Positions 19,675-29,191 of a stretch of 46,532 bases of DNA are shown piece after piece. The stretch covers positions 1-46,532 of the forward strand of contig PJAB01000075.1 of the NCBI GenBank assembly GCA_002887195.1, in the 5' to 3' direction. Position 1 is the stretch's first letter; the number at the start of each line of letters is the position of its first letter. This stretch comes from Chrysochromulina parva (lineage: Eukaryota > Haptophyta > Prymnesiales > Chrysochromulinaceae). The translations under genes and the position numbers were made by a program. Below the pieces are notes generated by a model. That model searched no databases and was not told the origin of the DNA. It worked only from the letters and a program-made list of their open reading frames with translations.

Positions 19675-20004
19675 AAAACTTTCTCCAGCCAGTACGGGCG
19701 GAGGCGGACGTCGTCCGATCGCGGCTCAAAGCGCACACCATGCCCAGAAATTGTTCACGCGGTAGAGTGTGAATGGGGACCGGGTTCGGAGGAGAGCCCA
19801 GAGGAGAGCGGTACAGTGTGCACCGATAGTGCAGAGGGTTTGGGGGGGTAGCCGGGGTACGGGCACGAGAAACGGGCACGAGAACGGGGTGTTACCAGCC
19901 GCTTGCTATCACGTATCAGCAGTTTTCCGAGTTTTGAGTTTCAACAGTGTTCAAAACAAGCAACACCGCGAACACTGTTGAGTACCAGTACGACGTCGGC
20001 GGGC
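19675..20004. other. Region between two minus-strand genes
   Basis: 330 bp. The part next to 19675 may be coding (see the frameshift note). The rest contains small direct repeats such as gggcacgagaa at about 19861 and 19872. No independent gene was recognised. Confidence 0.35.
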
Positions 20005-22691
20005 TCACGCATAGTATGCGGGCGGTGCGGATTCGTTTCTGAACCAGAAATTGACCGCCACATTCAACCCCTCGCCATCGGGCTCGGCAGGGTGCGAGTA
20101 GACCTCATGATGCCAATAAGCTGGGAGCAGCAGCGTCTCCCCAGGCTGGAGTGTGCAGCGCAGCGGAGAGCACTGCTCGAGGGCCCGCTTCCTCGGCCGG
20201 TCTGGATGGGTCATGTTGATCGACGCGGCAAAGAGGACCTTGGTCGCCCTCGCCTCGGCGGACAGCGGAACACGTGTGAAGCGGTCCGGGTACTCATAGC
20301 GCATCACGCCCTTGGGCCGCGCGCGATACTCGAGAAGAGGAAGGTCCTCGGGCGGGAAGAGGAGGATCTCCTTGCGCCCTCGCACCTGATGAGCGAGGCC
20401 ATCAGTGGCCATCAGTGGCCATCAGTGGCCATCATAAGCCATCAGAAGCCATCAGTGGCCATCAGAGGCCATCAGTGGCCATCAGAAGCTCCGCGCGCCA
20501 TCGCACCTGACAGAGCAGGTTCTCGTACTCATCATAATGCAGCGGCGAGGTAGTGGCGCCTTTGCCCAGCCAAAGGTTCGTCAGCAGCGGACGGAGGAGG
20601 GATGCCTGAGGCGGGCAAGGCACCATCTCGCGGAGCGGCTTCCCCAAGTACTGGTGCAGTGCGTTGTACTCGAGATAGAAATGGGCGGGAGGCTCTTCTA
20701 GCGAGAGCAACGCGAGCAGGTCACGCAACTGCATGTGCGTCTCGGGTGGCCGCACCTGCATCCAACACAATCAGCGGCACTCAGCGGCCACCGAGACGAG
20801 CATGCCACGCAGCTGCAATGTGCATTGTGTCGTGGTCATCAGTGGTCATCAGTGGTCATCAGTGGCCATCAGGAGTGGTAAGCAGTGGTAAGCAGTGGTA
20901 AGCAGTGGTAAGCAGTGGTAAGCAGTGGTAATCAGCTGCAAGGTGCATCTGTGTCGTCCTCACCAGAACATCTTGCCCCTCGGAAAGTCCCCACAGCGAG
21001 CCATCCTCCGACCCATCGAACCGACCGCTCTGCGAGATACTCACCTTGACAATGCGCTCGCCGGCGAGGGCAGCTAGCTGATGAGCGCTCCACGCATCCC
21101 CCGAGGCAAACCCAGCGTCTCGCTGCAGGTTCGTGAGCACCACCGGTGCTCGCGCTTTGATGAGCGCCATGAGTTCGGGCGCAGTCGCCACCCGCCGTCG
21201 CGCCACAACTCGCGCGTGCTTCAACGCTTCGGGCACTTGCCACGCACCCCGTGCCGGCCGGGCGTTTGCAGAGGCGTGAGGGCGGGCTGGCGTGTGCCTC
21301 TGAGCAGCAGCCCCCTTGAGTGTCAAGTTGGCGACGATCGCTCTCCAATGCGCCACCTCCGATCTTGTCGAGAAGATCGCGTCGAGATGCAGCCGTCGCT
21401 GCTCATCTGCGGCAGCGCGCTCCTTGGTGGCTGTGGAAAGGATGGCAGGTGTGGGAGGGGTGGCTGTGGAAGGGATGGCAGCGGCAGCGGCTCCCGCTGT
21501 GGCTGTTGCCGGCTGTGCGCTCGCCGCGAGCGACGCGGCCGTCTGGAGTAGCGAGAGTGCTTCGTCTGTGTTGAGAGCCGCCGCAGAGGGCGCGCCAAAG
21601 TTGGCCAGCCGAGATGTGCCCAGCAGGAGTGTGGCGAGCCCATCGTACGCCGCCGCCAGCCGCGGGTGCAGCTCGATGGCCTTGCGGTAGTGAGCCGCTG
21701 CTGCCTCCAACCCGGGTGGCAGCTCGACGATCTCGTCCAGGGCGCGCAGAGTCGTCAGAGTCGTCAGAGTCGTCAGATTCGTCAGATTCGCGGTCGAGGA
21801 AGAGGTGCCAGTGAGCGCATACAAGCCCTCGAGCGCACGTGCCACCTTGATGTGGGTCATGGCTGTCGCCGCGCGTACTTCCGAAGCGTGCGGTTCACTC
21901 CCTGCCGCCGTCCGTGACGGCGGCGGCTCGTCGCCAATGGACGCACACCACAGATTGCACGCGGCGCGCAAGAAGCGGCTTGCCGCGTCGAGGTCGTGTA
22001 GCTTCTCATGATGGACGGCGAGCGTGCTCAGCAACGAGGGAAGCTGAGAACGGCTGGGGAGCGCATGCAGGCGCAGAGCGGCCTCGTAATGCTCGAGCGC
22101 CGCGTCCAGGTCGCCGCACAGCCCGTGCGCGTGCGCACATTGCAGAGCGAAGTGGGGGCGCCATGGCGCCGATGACAGCGCCAATCCGCGTTCGAACGCA
22201 ACAGCTGCTTCCGCTGGCGCGTCGTCCACGAGGAGACGCTTGCCGCGCGCAAAGAGTCCCTCCTCTTCCAAGGCCATCGAAGAGGGCAGCAGCTTTCGGG
22301 CGGCTTCATAGCGCACATCTGCCTCCGCCCAACGCTCCTGGTTGCGGAATAGCCGGCCAAACGCATGGTGCACATCCGCGCTTGCGGTGCACGCCTGCTC
22401 ATCTGATGCGGTTGTCCTAAGTTTGAATGTCGACTGGTCAGCCTGCTCATACGCATCTAAGGCAGCATCGAGGTTTCGGTCTGCCATTGCGCAGTGGCCA
22501 CGCAGCAGCTGCGTATGAGGCGCTGATGGATGGAGGCTCTCTGCTTGCCTGAGCAGCTCTCGAGCTTCCACCAGCGAACGCTCGCGCAGATGGGCAAACC
22601 CATCATCGTGGAGCTGTTTGGCACCATGCGGCGCTCTATGCGTGCTACCGGTCGCGGCGACGAGGGTCAAGCTGGTAACCACGATGTTCAT
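20005..22691 (-). CDS. Secretory-pathway TPR protein with C-terminal JmjC (cupin_8) oxygenase
   Basis: Three exons: 20964-22691, 20507-20755 and 20005-20385; 785 residues. The start at 22691 (MNIVVTSLTLVAATGS) gives a signal-peptide-like N-terminus; the frame continues upstream to 22799 but that would bury it. Several TPR-type helical repeats fill residues about 25-400 (for example HALGLCGDL-like AALEHYEAALRLHA). The JmjC domain starts near 480. Predicted iron ligands are H649 and D651 (LHYDEYEN) and H752 (YWHHEVYS), and LWLGKGATTSPLHYDEY is typical of the FIH/JMJD5 group. Predicted Fe(II)/2-oxoglutarate peptidyl hydroxylase, perhaps acting on proteins in the ER/Golgi. The metal-ligand set is complete. 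Divergent from the 22936 methyltransferase. Confidence 0.85.
20386..20506 (-). other. Intron 2 of the TPR-JmjC gene (121 nt) with 10-bp repeats
   Basis: Sense donor ctgtcag|gtgcga, acceptor catcag|gtgcga, phase 0; joining gives NLLCQVRGRKE. The first bases of the intron repeat the first bases of the next exon (18/21, 20489-20509 versus 20368-20388, offset 121). The middle is nine to ten 10-bp units of tgatggccac type. Confidence 0.9.
20756..20963 (-). other. Intron 1 of the TPR-JmjC gene (208 nt) with two repeat families
   Basis: Sense donor gatgttctg|gtgagg, acceptor gatgcag|gtgcgg, phase 0; joining gives DVLVRPPETH. It holds about six units of ttaccactgc and three of ccactgatga, plus a near-copy (20797-20823) of the start of exon 2 (20713-20738). 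Confidence 0.9.
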
Positions 22692-22935
22692 TGCGAGATT
22701 CGCCGAGTTGTCCTTGTTGCCTCCAGTGAATTTCGAGATTGCCTTCTCAAGTAAAAAGTTCTCGAAATGCGACACTCTGACTCCACCTCTCAGATCCAAA
22801 CGACATCTCGGAATCGTCTCTTCTCATTCATTTGTGTGTGCGTGAACGTTAACACGACAGACGCGACAGCCGGTGCTACGGCACTGTTTGTGTGTTCATG
22901 TCGGTCGGAACTTGTCGGTTCGCAACTCCTCAATC
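22692..22935. promoter_or_regulatory. Divergent promoter region, TPR-JmjC / methyltransferase
   Basis: 244 bp separate the two divergent start codons (22691 minus, 22936 plus). AT content is higher here than in the flanking genes. No motif could be named. Confidence 0.4.
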
Positions 22936-23742
22936 ATGAATTCTGTGCTCGTGGTACATGTACTTGCGGCGGTCCGGTTAAACCCTAAGCTGAGCGCTGT
23001 GCAACACGTCTCACTAGCCGGACGCACGGTAGCAGTACTTGCGCCGAGCGATGATGAGGTGATGGAAGCAGTCATGGCGAGCGCGCACGCGGCAGCAGCA
23101 GCAGACCCAGACCGGTACGATGAGGTGATGGAGGAGCGCTGCTGCGAGCTTCTCGCGGACAGACCAGCGTACTGGGCGCAAGTGTGGCCAAGCGCAGTCG
23201 CAGCAGGTGAGCGGGTACTTTCTGAGCCAGAATTGGTGGCGGGCCAGCGCGTCCTCGAGCTGGGAGCTGGCCTCGGCTTCGCCTCCGTCTGTGCGGCCCT
23301 CGCTGGCGCATCGGAAGTGGTCGCGACGGATCGCGAGCCCGACGCGGCACTCTATGCTGCTGCCAATGCAGCCGAAAACACTTGCACGGTGCAGACAAGA
23401 ACCAGCGACTGGTCGCACGGATGGCAGCACGGTGAGTACGATGTGGTGCTGGCTGCTGACATCATCTACGACGAGAGTGCGCCGCCGCTGCTCGCGAAAG
23501 TGCTCGAGAAAGCCGTGCGGCCTGGTGGCATCGTACTGCTCTTCGATAATGCCGACCGGCCTTACAAGGATGCTCGCCGATCAGCGCTCCTGGAGCTGCT
23601 CTGCTCGTCGACTGAGGAGAGTGCTGCGGCGGGAGCGCCCTTGTTTGCGATCGAGCGAACGGAACGCACAACGATTGCTCTTGCGACGCGGCAGGGAGAT
23701 AGCTTCGAGGTCGCGGAGTGCGTATTGCGCAGGATCATTTAA
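22936..23742 (+). CDS. Methyltransferase_16-type protein methyltransferase (METTL/ETFBKMT-like)
   Basis: Start ATG at 22936 (MNSVLVVHVL) gives 268 residues; the frame is open upstream to 22873. The class I SAM-binding fold is clear: YWAQVWPSAVAAGERV, then motif I VLELGAGLGFASVCAAL (about 112-128), an acidic residue at the end of beta-2 (ATDRE), and DVVLAADIIYDESAPPLL (motif D-x-x-x-A-D-x-x-Y). This pattern is typical of seven-beta-strand lysine methyltransferases of the METTL21/ETFBKMT group, which modify proteins such as eEF1A, HSP70 or ETF-beta. Substrate not predictable. Intronless. Confidence 0.8.
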   Translation: MNSVLVVHVLAAVRLNPKLSAVQHVSLAGRTVAVLAPSDDEVMEAVMASAHAAAAADPDRYDEVMEERCCELLADRPAYWAQVWPSAVAAGERVLSEPELVAGQRVLELGAGLGFASVCAALAGASEVVATDREPDAALYAAANAAENTCTVQTRTSDWSHGWQHGEYDVVLAADIIYDESAPPLLAKVLEKAVRPGGIVLLFDNADRPYKDARRSALLELLCSSTEESAAAGAPLFAIERTERTTIALATRQGDSFEVAECVLRRII

Positions 23743-23998
23743 ATTATCCAGCGCTGCTAGTCTACTAGGAAAGTTTGCTTTTGGTGACCGGACCATACGC
23801 ACGCACCCTAGGGTCAGCATGTTTAAACTTGAGAAATTTCCTATCTCTGTCCACATGACATGAGCACACCCGCGTCGGATTGCTGATTCGCGTGTCGTCG
23901 GGTTGATATGTTCACAGTTTCATTCACACTTCCTTTCACCGCAGCGTTGAACGCAGGGGGCTGGCCGTCCGTCCGCCGACGACAACAACGAGACGGGG

Positions 23999-25033
23999 AT
24001 GTCGAGCATCTTCTTCCCCGGCCTCGTCTGCAGCGTCACGTTCTCCGCGACCTGGAAGGCCGTACCCGCCGGTCTCCCTGCGTCCACGCCTCCACGCTCG
24101 GGCGCCACCGCCGCTTACATTTCCGGTGCTAGTAGCGTGCTGCTTTTCGGGGGCTACGCGGAGCCCGAGGGTGGCGCCCGAGATGTCACCAATGACCTGT
24201 TGAACTACTCGCAGAGCAGTGGCTGGAGGCTGCTGCAGCCGCCCTCGAGCGGAGGACAGCAGCCTGGAGCGCGCTTGGCCTCGGCAGCGGCTGCGACGAG
24301 CGATGAGCTGCTCCTCTTTGGTGGCTGGGACCCTAAAGTGCCTGGCAGTGGCGGCGTGATTTTGGATGACATTTGGTCTCTCGACCTCAAGACGAACGAC
24401 TGGACGCGGTGTGCCGCCGCCATGCCCCGTGGACCCACGAGCCGTCACTGCGCCGTCAACGTCGGTGGCCTCATCATCGTCCACACCTTCCGCTGCCTCG
24501 ATTCGATCCTCGTGTGGGATGCAGCGAGCCGCGCCCTCCGCGTGCAGCCGACGACCGGCACTCCGCCGTCGTCGAGAGGGCTGCACGTGGCGGTGGCAGC
24601 GGACGATCGGACGATGCTTATCTTCGGCGGCGCGGCCAAGGCCGGCACCATGGTCAACGACTGCTTCGCCCTGGACGTCCAGACCTGGGCGTGGCGTCCT
24701 CTTGAGCAGGGAAGCGCCCAGTGTCCCTCGGCACGTGCAGGCGCGTGCGCGGCGCCGCTGCCTGGCGGCGGTGGCATGCTCGTGTACGGCGGCGCCGAGT
24801 CGAGCGCCAACGGCCTCCTGCCGCGCTCGGACTTGTGGGCTTTCACGCTCGGAAGCGACGGCAACGGCGCGTGGAAACTGTTGCTGCCGGAGGATGCAAC
24901 CGACGCTCCAGGCCCACGAAACGCTGCGACGCTCACGCCCCTCGGGGACGGAGATTACTTGCTACATGGCGGCTGGCGGCCCTTTGTGAGCACTTACTCC
25001 GACTCGTACGTCCTCCACATCGACCGCGAGTAA
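23999..25033 (+). CDS. Kelch-repeat beta-propeller protein
   Basis: 344 residues, intronless, start MSSIFFPGLV. At least five kelch blades are visible from the paired glycines before a hydrophobic strand: VLLFGGY, LLLFGGWD, MLIFGGA, MLVYGGAE and YLLHGGW, each followed by W or a D-rich loop (DDIWSLDLKTNDW, NDCFALDVQTWAW). There is no BTB, F-box or other partner domain, so this is a stand-alone propeller, likely a protein-interaction scaffold. No signal peptide is evident. Confidence 0.85.
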   Translation: MSSIFFPGLVCSVTFSATWKAVPAGLPASTPPRSGATAAYISGASSVLLFGGYAEPEGGARDVTNDLLNYSQSSGWRLLQPPSSGGQQPGARLASAAAATSDELLLFGGWDPKVPGSGGVILDDIWSLDLKTNDWTRCAAAMPRGPTSRHCAVNVGGLIIVHTFRCLDSILVWDAASRALRVQPTTGTPPSSRGLHVAVAADDRTMLIFGGAAKAGTMVNDCFALDVQTWAWRPLEQGSAQCPSARAGACAAPLPGGGGMLVYGGAESSANGLLPRSDLWAFTLGSDGNGAWKLLLPEDATDAPGPRNAATLTPLGDGDYLLHGGWRPFVSTYSDSYVLHIDRE

Positions 25034-25794
25034 GGGCTGGGCTGTGTAGGATGGCATGTTCGTCAGGCATGGAATGTGTGTACTAGATGCAAGATGGGCT
25101 GTGTAGGATTTCATGGTAGATCGTAGATGGTAGCCCCTGACCACACACTCACAGAGAGATTGGCGGATGTACAGGGGTGCCCGGCATGGGTGCCCGGGCG
25201 CTCGCCGCTCGACATGGCCTGCGCGTGCGGGCGCATGTGGCATTTGCCCCTTTCGAGGCGCGTGGGCCCCGCCCGTTGGGGCCATGGTTGGGGCCCCGTG
25301 TCGCGTGTGTTGGCCCTGTCGATCGTAATGAAAACGGATACGACTTTACGATGAATCGTTAAAGGACGGCAAATAAAGTGTCACCTTCTGTTGGGGCGCT
25401 TGGGAACGAAGGGAGTCTCGGTGTGCGGTGTGGCATCCGCATGCGGTCGGGTGTGCGTCCCCTCCCGGTGTCGAACGTCACAGGGCACCGTAGACCGTAT
25501 ACGCGCCTACGCCCCGCGGCCGCCAGAGGAGACGAGCGGGAGACTCCACGCCTCGCCCGCGAGGCGGCGGTCAGGCGGAGCGGACACGCGAGACTCGCTC
25601 GGAACGGAGAGTTGCGGCGAGGCTGCAGGCTCGAACGAGACCGTAAACGCACTTTGACTTAGTTTCACGACCACTGTGCATTTTCTACTAACCATTGACA
25701 CGGAGTGTCATGATGAAACATGTGATGAAATGCTTACGATAACGTTAACATACCCGGTAAGCGCGAGCCGCGAGTTGCGCACTCACGTCCGGTC
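25034..25794. other. Intergenic, convergent
   Basis: 761 bp between the kelch gene stop and the stop of the minus-strand EF-hand gene. A small direct repeat (gggctgtgtaggat at about 25038 and 25093) marks the 3' UTR side. Short open frames at 25359-25662 are Arg-rich and overlap in several frames. No supported gene. Confidence 0.5.
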
Positions 25795-27804
25795 TCACGT
25801 GAACGTGCCACTGACCATGAGCCTCGCACGCGCACGCGCCTCAAACATGCGCCCGATGACGAAATTCTGATAACGAGTGTGCAACGACCGCTGACGATCG
25901 GGCTTTCGGCTAGGCGAAGGTCGGCTAGGCGAAGGCCCCTCTGCGTCATCAGGCGGCGCCTCGAAGTGACTGACTGCAGCGCCACGTAGACCTGAAATCT
26001 GAGGCAGTCGCGTGTTTTTGGGCGCCTTACCGACGTTCGATGCCTCTTCCCGCCGTCGCTCGGCATTTGCCAGCCGTGCTTTGGCAATCTGCACCTCCGG
26101 CGAAGTGATGCCGCTCTCCTTTGCGACCTCGAGGAGCTGCCGCAGATGAGCGAGGTCCGCTTCAGAAGGCAGCTTCTTCAACTGCGGGACGTCGTGCACT
26201 CCAGCTGGCCCCACGCGGCCTTGAAGTGTGTGTGTCGACGAGCTTTGGGGCAAGCGTTGTTGCGTCTTGCCTTTGGAGATCTTGCTCATGGGCTTGCTAC
26301 TCGTTCGAACAGGCGCACCCACCGTCCACTCGCGTTCGAGCTTCTTGAGCTGGTCATGCTGCTCACCTCGCTCGTCGTTGAACTGCGCGATTCCGCGCTC
26401 CTTTCCCACGGGAGCCTTCCCCTCGAGGGTTGGCAAGCTAATAGAATCATTGCTTGCTCGGCGTTTCTTGGATGGCTTTCCTGCCAAACCCTGCAGCCAC
26501 ATGTCGAGATCTCCGAGCTCGACAATGCCGTCGATGACCAACGCAATGCCAGGAACCTTCCTGCGCATTGCTCGTCCTTTCTCGATCTCTGCATACGCGT
26601 CGTTCACTGCGTTGCGAATTTTGGAGTACCACAACTCTTCTGAGATCCCCCCTCGCAACGTGAGCTTCTTAAAGTGGACGAGCCATTCCTTTTTACGAAG
26701 GTCCCCATTGCAATCATCGTCCCAGGCATCAAACAGATCTGCGATCTGCAACCCAGCGTCGTCGAGCAGTTTCTGAAGCTCCTTGCGCAACCGACTTGTG
26801 TCCCAAGGTGGCTCTTCCGCACACACGCACGTTGGGGCGATGGAGAGTTGCTTTGCGGCCACGATTTGGGATCGGTGGTTCACGCCCGTCCCCTTCAACC
26901 ACCCATTAAGCGAATCAAATGTGACAACCCCCCTGTCAAATTCGTCGAGGGCAGCAAAGATTTCTTCGGTGATTTCGCGCCGGCCTTGAAAGCCAAGGAC
27001 GTTGTGGAAGCTTACAACAAATTCCTCCCGGCTGACTCGCTGATCGTCAGACGTGTCGATTATATCAAAGACTTCCGAAAGCTTGACTCTGTGCGCGTTC
27101 AAGAGCGTACGAAGATTGGTTCTTGCGCTTTCGACATCTTCACCCGTAAAGCTCCAGCCGCGCGTGTCGACGTCTGGTGGAGCATGAGCGCCGCGCCCGC
27201 TCCATGACATGGCCGTGATGAATCGGATCGCTATTTTTTTATCTTGAGACGTCAGTTTCGCGTCCTCGAGCAGGTCGACGTAGTCGATATTCTGATCTGC
27301 ACGCAGAGGTAGCGAGTGGAAGACATGGTTTGCTTCATCACCGAAGCCCAGTTCACGTGCAGCGTGGGCGAACTCTCGCTCCGAAAGACGGCCGCTGCCA
27401 TTGTCATCGTATTGCTGCAAGATCTCGAGGATGCCGGCTCCAGAGAGGAATGAGGCCAGAGAGATAGCACACAGCACAGCTTCAGTTAGTGTCACGATTT
27501 TGTCGCGATCGTGATCCATCAGATTGAACCAGGCTTGTATCTCACGAGGCTCGTGCTTCTCTCGGACGCCACTGGGCAGCGCCTTCACAAACTGATCAAA
27601 GTCGATGCGACGGTCGCTGAGCTCGTCGGCCTCAAGGAAGAATATAATGAGCTTTCGTGTTAGGATGGTCGCCTCGATCCTCTGCGCCTTCTCTACGTTG
27701 GACAACGATTGATGTGTCTCCTTTACGTGGGCGCGCATTGAGCGTCCTCGCTCCAGCCTTTGCAGCGTGGTGGCCGCAGCCGTACGGGCGTCGTGCTCCT
27801 CCAT
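25795..27804 (-). CDS. Four-EF-hand calcium-binding protein
   Basis: 669 residues, intronless, start MEEHDARTAAATT. An IQ-like motif (LQRLERGRSMR) sits at residues 14-24. Four EF-hand loops fit the 12-residue pattern: DHDRDKIVTLTE (about 97), DDNGSGRLSERE (about 133), DTSDDQRVSREE (about 249) and DDDCNGDLRKKE (about 370). The C-terminal 250 residues are basic, Ser/Pro-rich and mostly disordered, with one helical segment (ADLHQ-like LRQLLEVAKES). The protein probably binds calcium, and calmodulin through the IQ-like helix. Axonemal or cytoskeletal localisation is a guess from similar architectures. Confidence 0.8.
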   Translation of the reverse strand: MEEHDARTAAATTLQRLERGRSMRAHVKETHQSLSNVEKAQRIEATILTRKLIIFFLEADELSDRRIDFDQFVKALPSGVREKHEPREIQAWFNLMDHDRDKIVTLTEAVLCAISLASFLSGAGILEILQQYDDNGSGRLSEREFAHAARELGFGDEANHVFHSLPLRADQNIDYVDLLEDAKLTSQDKKIAIRFITAMSWSGRGAHAPPDVDTRGWSFTGEDVESARTNLRTLLNAHRVKLSEVFDIIDTSDDQRVSREEFVVSFHNVLGFQGRREITEEIFAALDEFDRGVVTFDSLNGWLKGTGVNHRSQIVAAKQLSIAPTCVCAEEPPWDTSRLRKELQKLLDDAGLQIADLFDAWDDDCNGDLRKKEWLVHFKKLTLRGGISEELWYSKIRNAVNDAYAEIEKGRAMRRKVPGIALVIDGIVELGDLDMWLQGLAGKPSKKRRASNDSISLPTLEGKAPVGKERGIAQFNDERGEQHDQLKKLEREWTVGAPVRTSSKPMSKISKGKTQQRLPQSSSTHTLQGRVGPAGVHDVPQLKKLPSEADLAHLRQLLEVAKESGITSPEVQIAKARLANAERRREEASNVGKAPKNTRLPQISGLRGAAVSHFEAPPDDAEGPSPSRPSPSRKPDRQRSLHTRYQNFVIGRMFEARARARLMVSGTFT

Positions 27805-28120
27805 GTGTGGATCAACGTGGAAGTTGCAAGTTGTTTCCTCGTGCCGCGAGGGACGAAATTGAAACCGTCGTTTCTAGTCGGCGAGCTGGCCGCCCCACGC
27901 GCCGTGCGCCCCTTCCCCCTAACTCGCCAACGTAAATCAAAAGCGTGACACGCCGACTAGTCGCGCACCTACAGTAAGACGCTCGGGCAGCGGCGCGCTC
28001 GCCGCAACAGTTTTATTAGCGACGAGGCGCTGAAAAGTGCTCGAGCAGCGTTTCTGCTACGAGGGACTCGGACCTCCCGCTGGATTCGGTGTGGGGAGCG
28101 TCGTGATTACGGTTGATTGA
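27805..28120. other. Intergenic, upstream of the EF-hand gene
   Basis: 316 bp between the EF-hand gene start and the stop of the small three-exon gene, both on the minus strand. No coding signal or named element was seen. Confidence 0.4.
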
Positions 28121-28752
28121 CTAGGAGAGCTTGGCCACCACTTCCTGGAGCTTCGCCTCGTCCACTTCTCCCTTCATCATGGCGCCCTGCAGCAGATTCA
28201 TGGCTGCCAATGCAAGGAAGCAGGCGAGCATGCTGCGTCAGTCAAGGGCATCCTCCCCGGCGACGCAGAAACCCGCCACGGGGCAGCGTAAAGTGCATCG
28301 AGGAGCAGCTCGCACCTTCTTTGATCACCTCGCCACCCGCGAAGCCGCCAACCTCCACCGGGGCCGCTGCCTTCTGGCATGCCATCGCCCCCATCATGAT
28401 CCCTGCCACACCACGCGCACACTCCATCCGTTCGTGTGTGAGACAGGAAGGAGACAACGTTCGCCTGTCCATCCATGGGGTGGCGTGCAATCATTTGTGC
28501 ATCCGGGCACGCACCCATCGATGCTTGAGCGGGTGCCGCGCAAAAGCCTTTCTCCACGAGCTTGGGCCCCAAGATTTGGACGAGCTTGGGCATGAGCTTT
28601 GCAATCTTCTTCTGTTGAGTGTCATTCTCCGGATCGGCGGCAATCGCCAGCAGGGCCTCCTTATTGGATAGCAACTCTTCGATGAGCACCTTCATGTCCG
28701 CCTTGGCCTCTTCGAGCGTGGCGAAGGTCTTGGGACCTTTAGGGGCCGCCAT
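28121..28752 (-). CDS. Small three-exon gene, unknown function (135 residues)
   Basis: Exons 28515-28752, 28316-28402 and 28121-28203, both junctions phase 1. The start at 28752 (MAAPKGPKTFATLEEAKADM) is well placed. The product has a Lys/Glu-rich helical N-terminus (EELLSNKEALLAIAADPEND, then KIAKLMPKLVQILGPKLVE), a Met/Ala/Gly-rich middle (ASMGIMMGAMACQKAAAPVE) and a helical end (AMNLLQGAMMKGEVDEAKLQ, then EVVAKLS and stop). No family is recognised. The gene model rests on both introns giving smooth, repetitive helical sequence and on matching GTGCG donors; unspliced reading gives a low-complexity tail instead. Confidence 0.7.
28204..28315 (-). other. Intron 2 of the small three-exon gene (112 nt)
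   Basis: Sense donor aaagaag|gtgcgag, acceptor ttggcag|ccatgaa, phase 1. No duplication at the junctions and no 10-bp repeats. Confidence 0.75.
28403..28514 (-). other. Intron 1 of the small three-exon gene (112 nt)
   Basis: Sense donor atcgatgg|gtgcgtg, acceptor tgtggcag|ggatcatg, phase 1. Same length as intron 2 but no obvious sequence similarity. Confidence 0.75.
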
Positions 28753-29191
28753 GATGCAAATCCGGTTGCGTGCTCGTCGAACAGGGACACGGGGCCGAGT
28801 CTCGGTCGAGTCTAGACGCGCTTCTTCACGACAAGTATGGAAGTTTGAACTGATGGCGAGATAGTCTTCTGGGTCGACAAGGAGGATGTCAAGGCCTGAC
28901 CCGGCGTCTGAACATGCGCATCGTTCACCTTGAGAGTCGAATTTTTCCTGCTGCGCTGTGAACGTTTTAATCATTGGCTGTGAAAGGCGGCGTGCTCGCG
29001 ACTAGCGCCGCACCGACGCCGCTGCCCAGAGCGCCGCTGCCAGGGCTGTTGCAACCGCTAGCCGCTCCTACAACCGCACGTTGCGTTGTGAGCTGCTCGG
29101 CTCAGGAAAGCCGACCGCTGCACAGGGCACGCGTCACTGGTGGCCTTGCAGCAGCGGTGACAGCATCTATTTGCTGGCGGTCTGCTGCATT
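28753..29191. promoter_or_regulatory. Divergent upstream region, small gene / cold-shock helicase
   Basis: 439 bp between two divergent start codons (28752 minus, 29192 plus). Open frames in this interval lack recognisable features. Both promoters should lie here; no element was named. Confidence 0.35.

Noticed and set aside
20400..20480. CRISPR-like array
   Set aside because: The units are 10-bp head-to-tail repeats without unique spacers and lie inside a spliceosomal intron of a eukaryotic gene.
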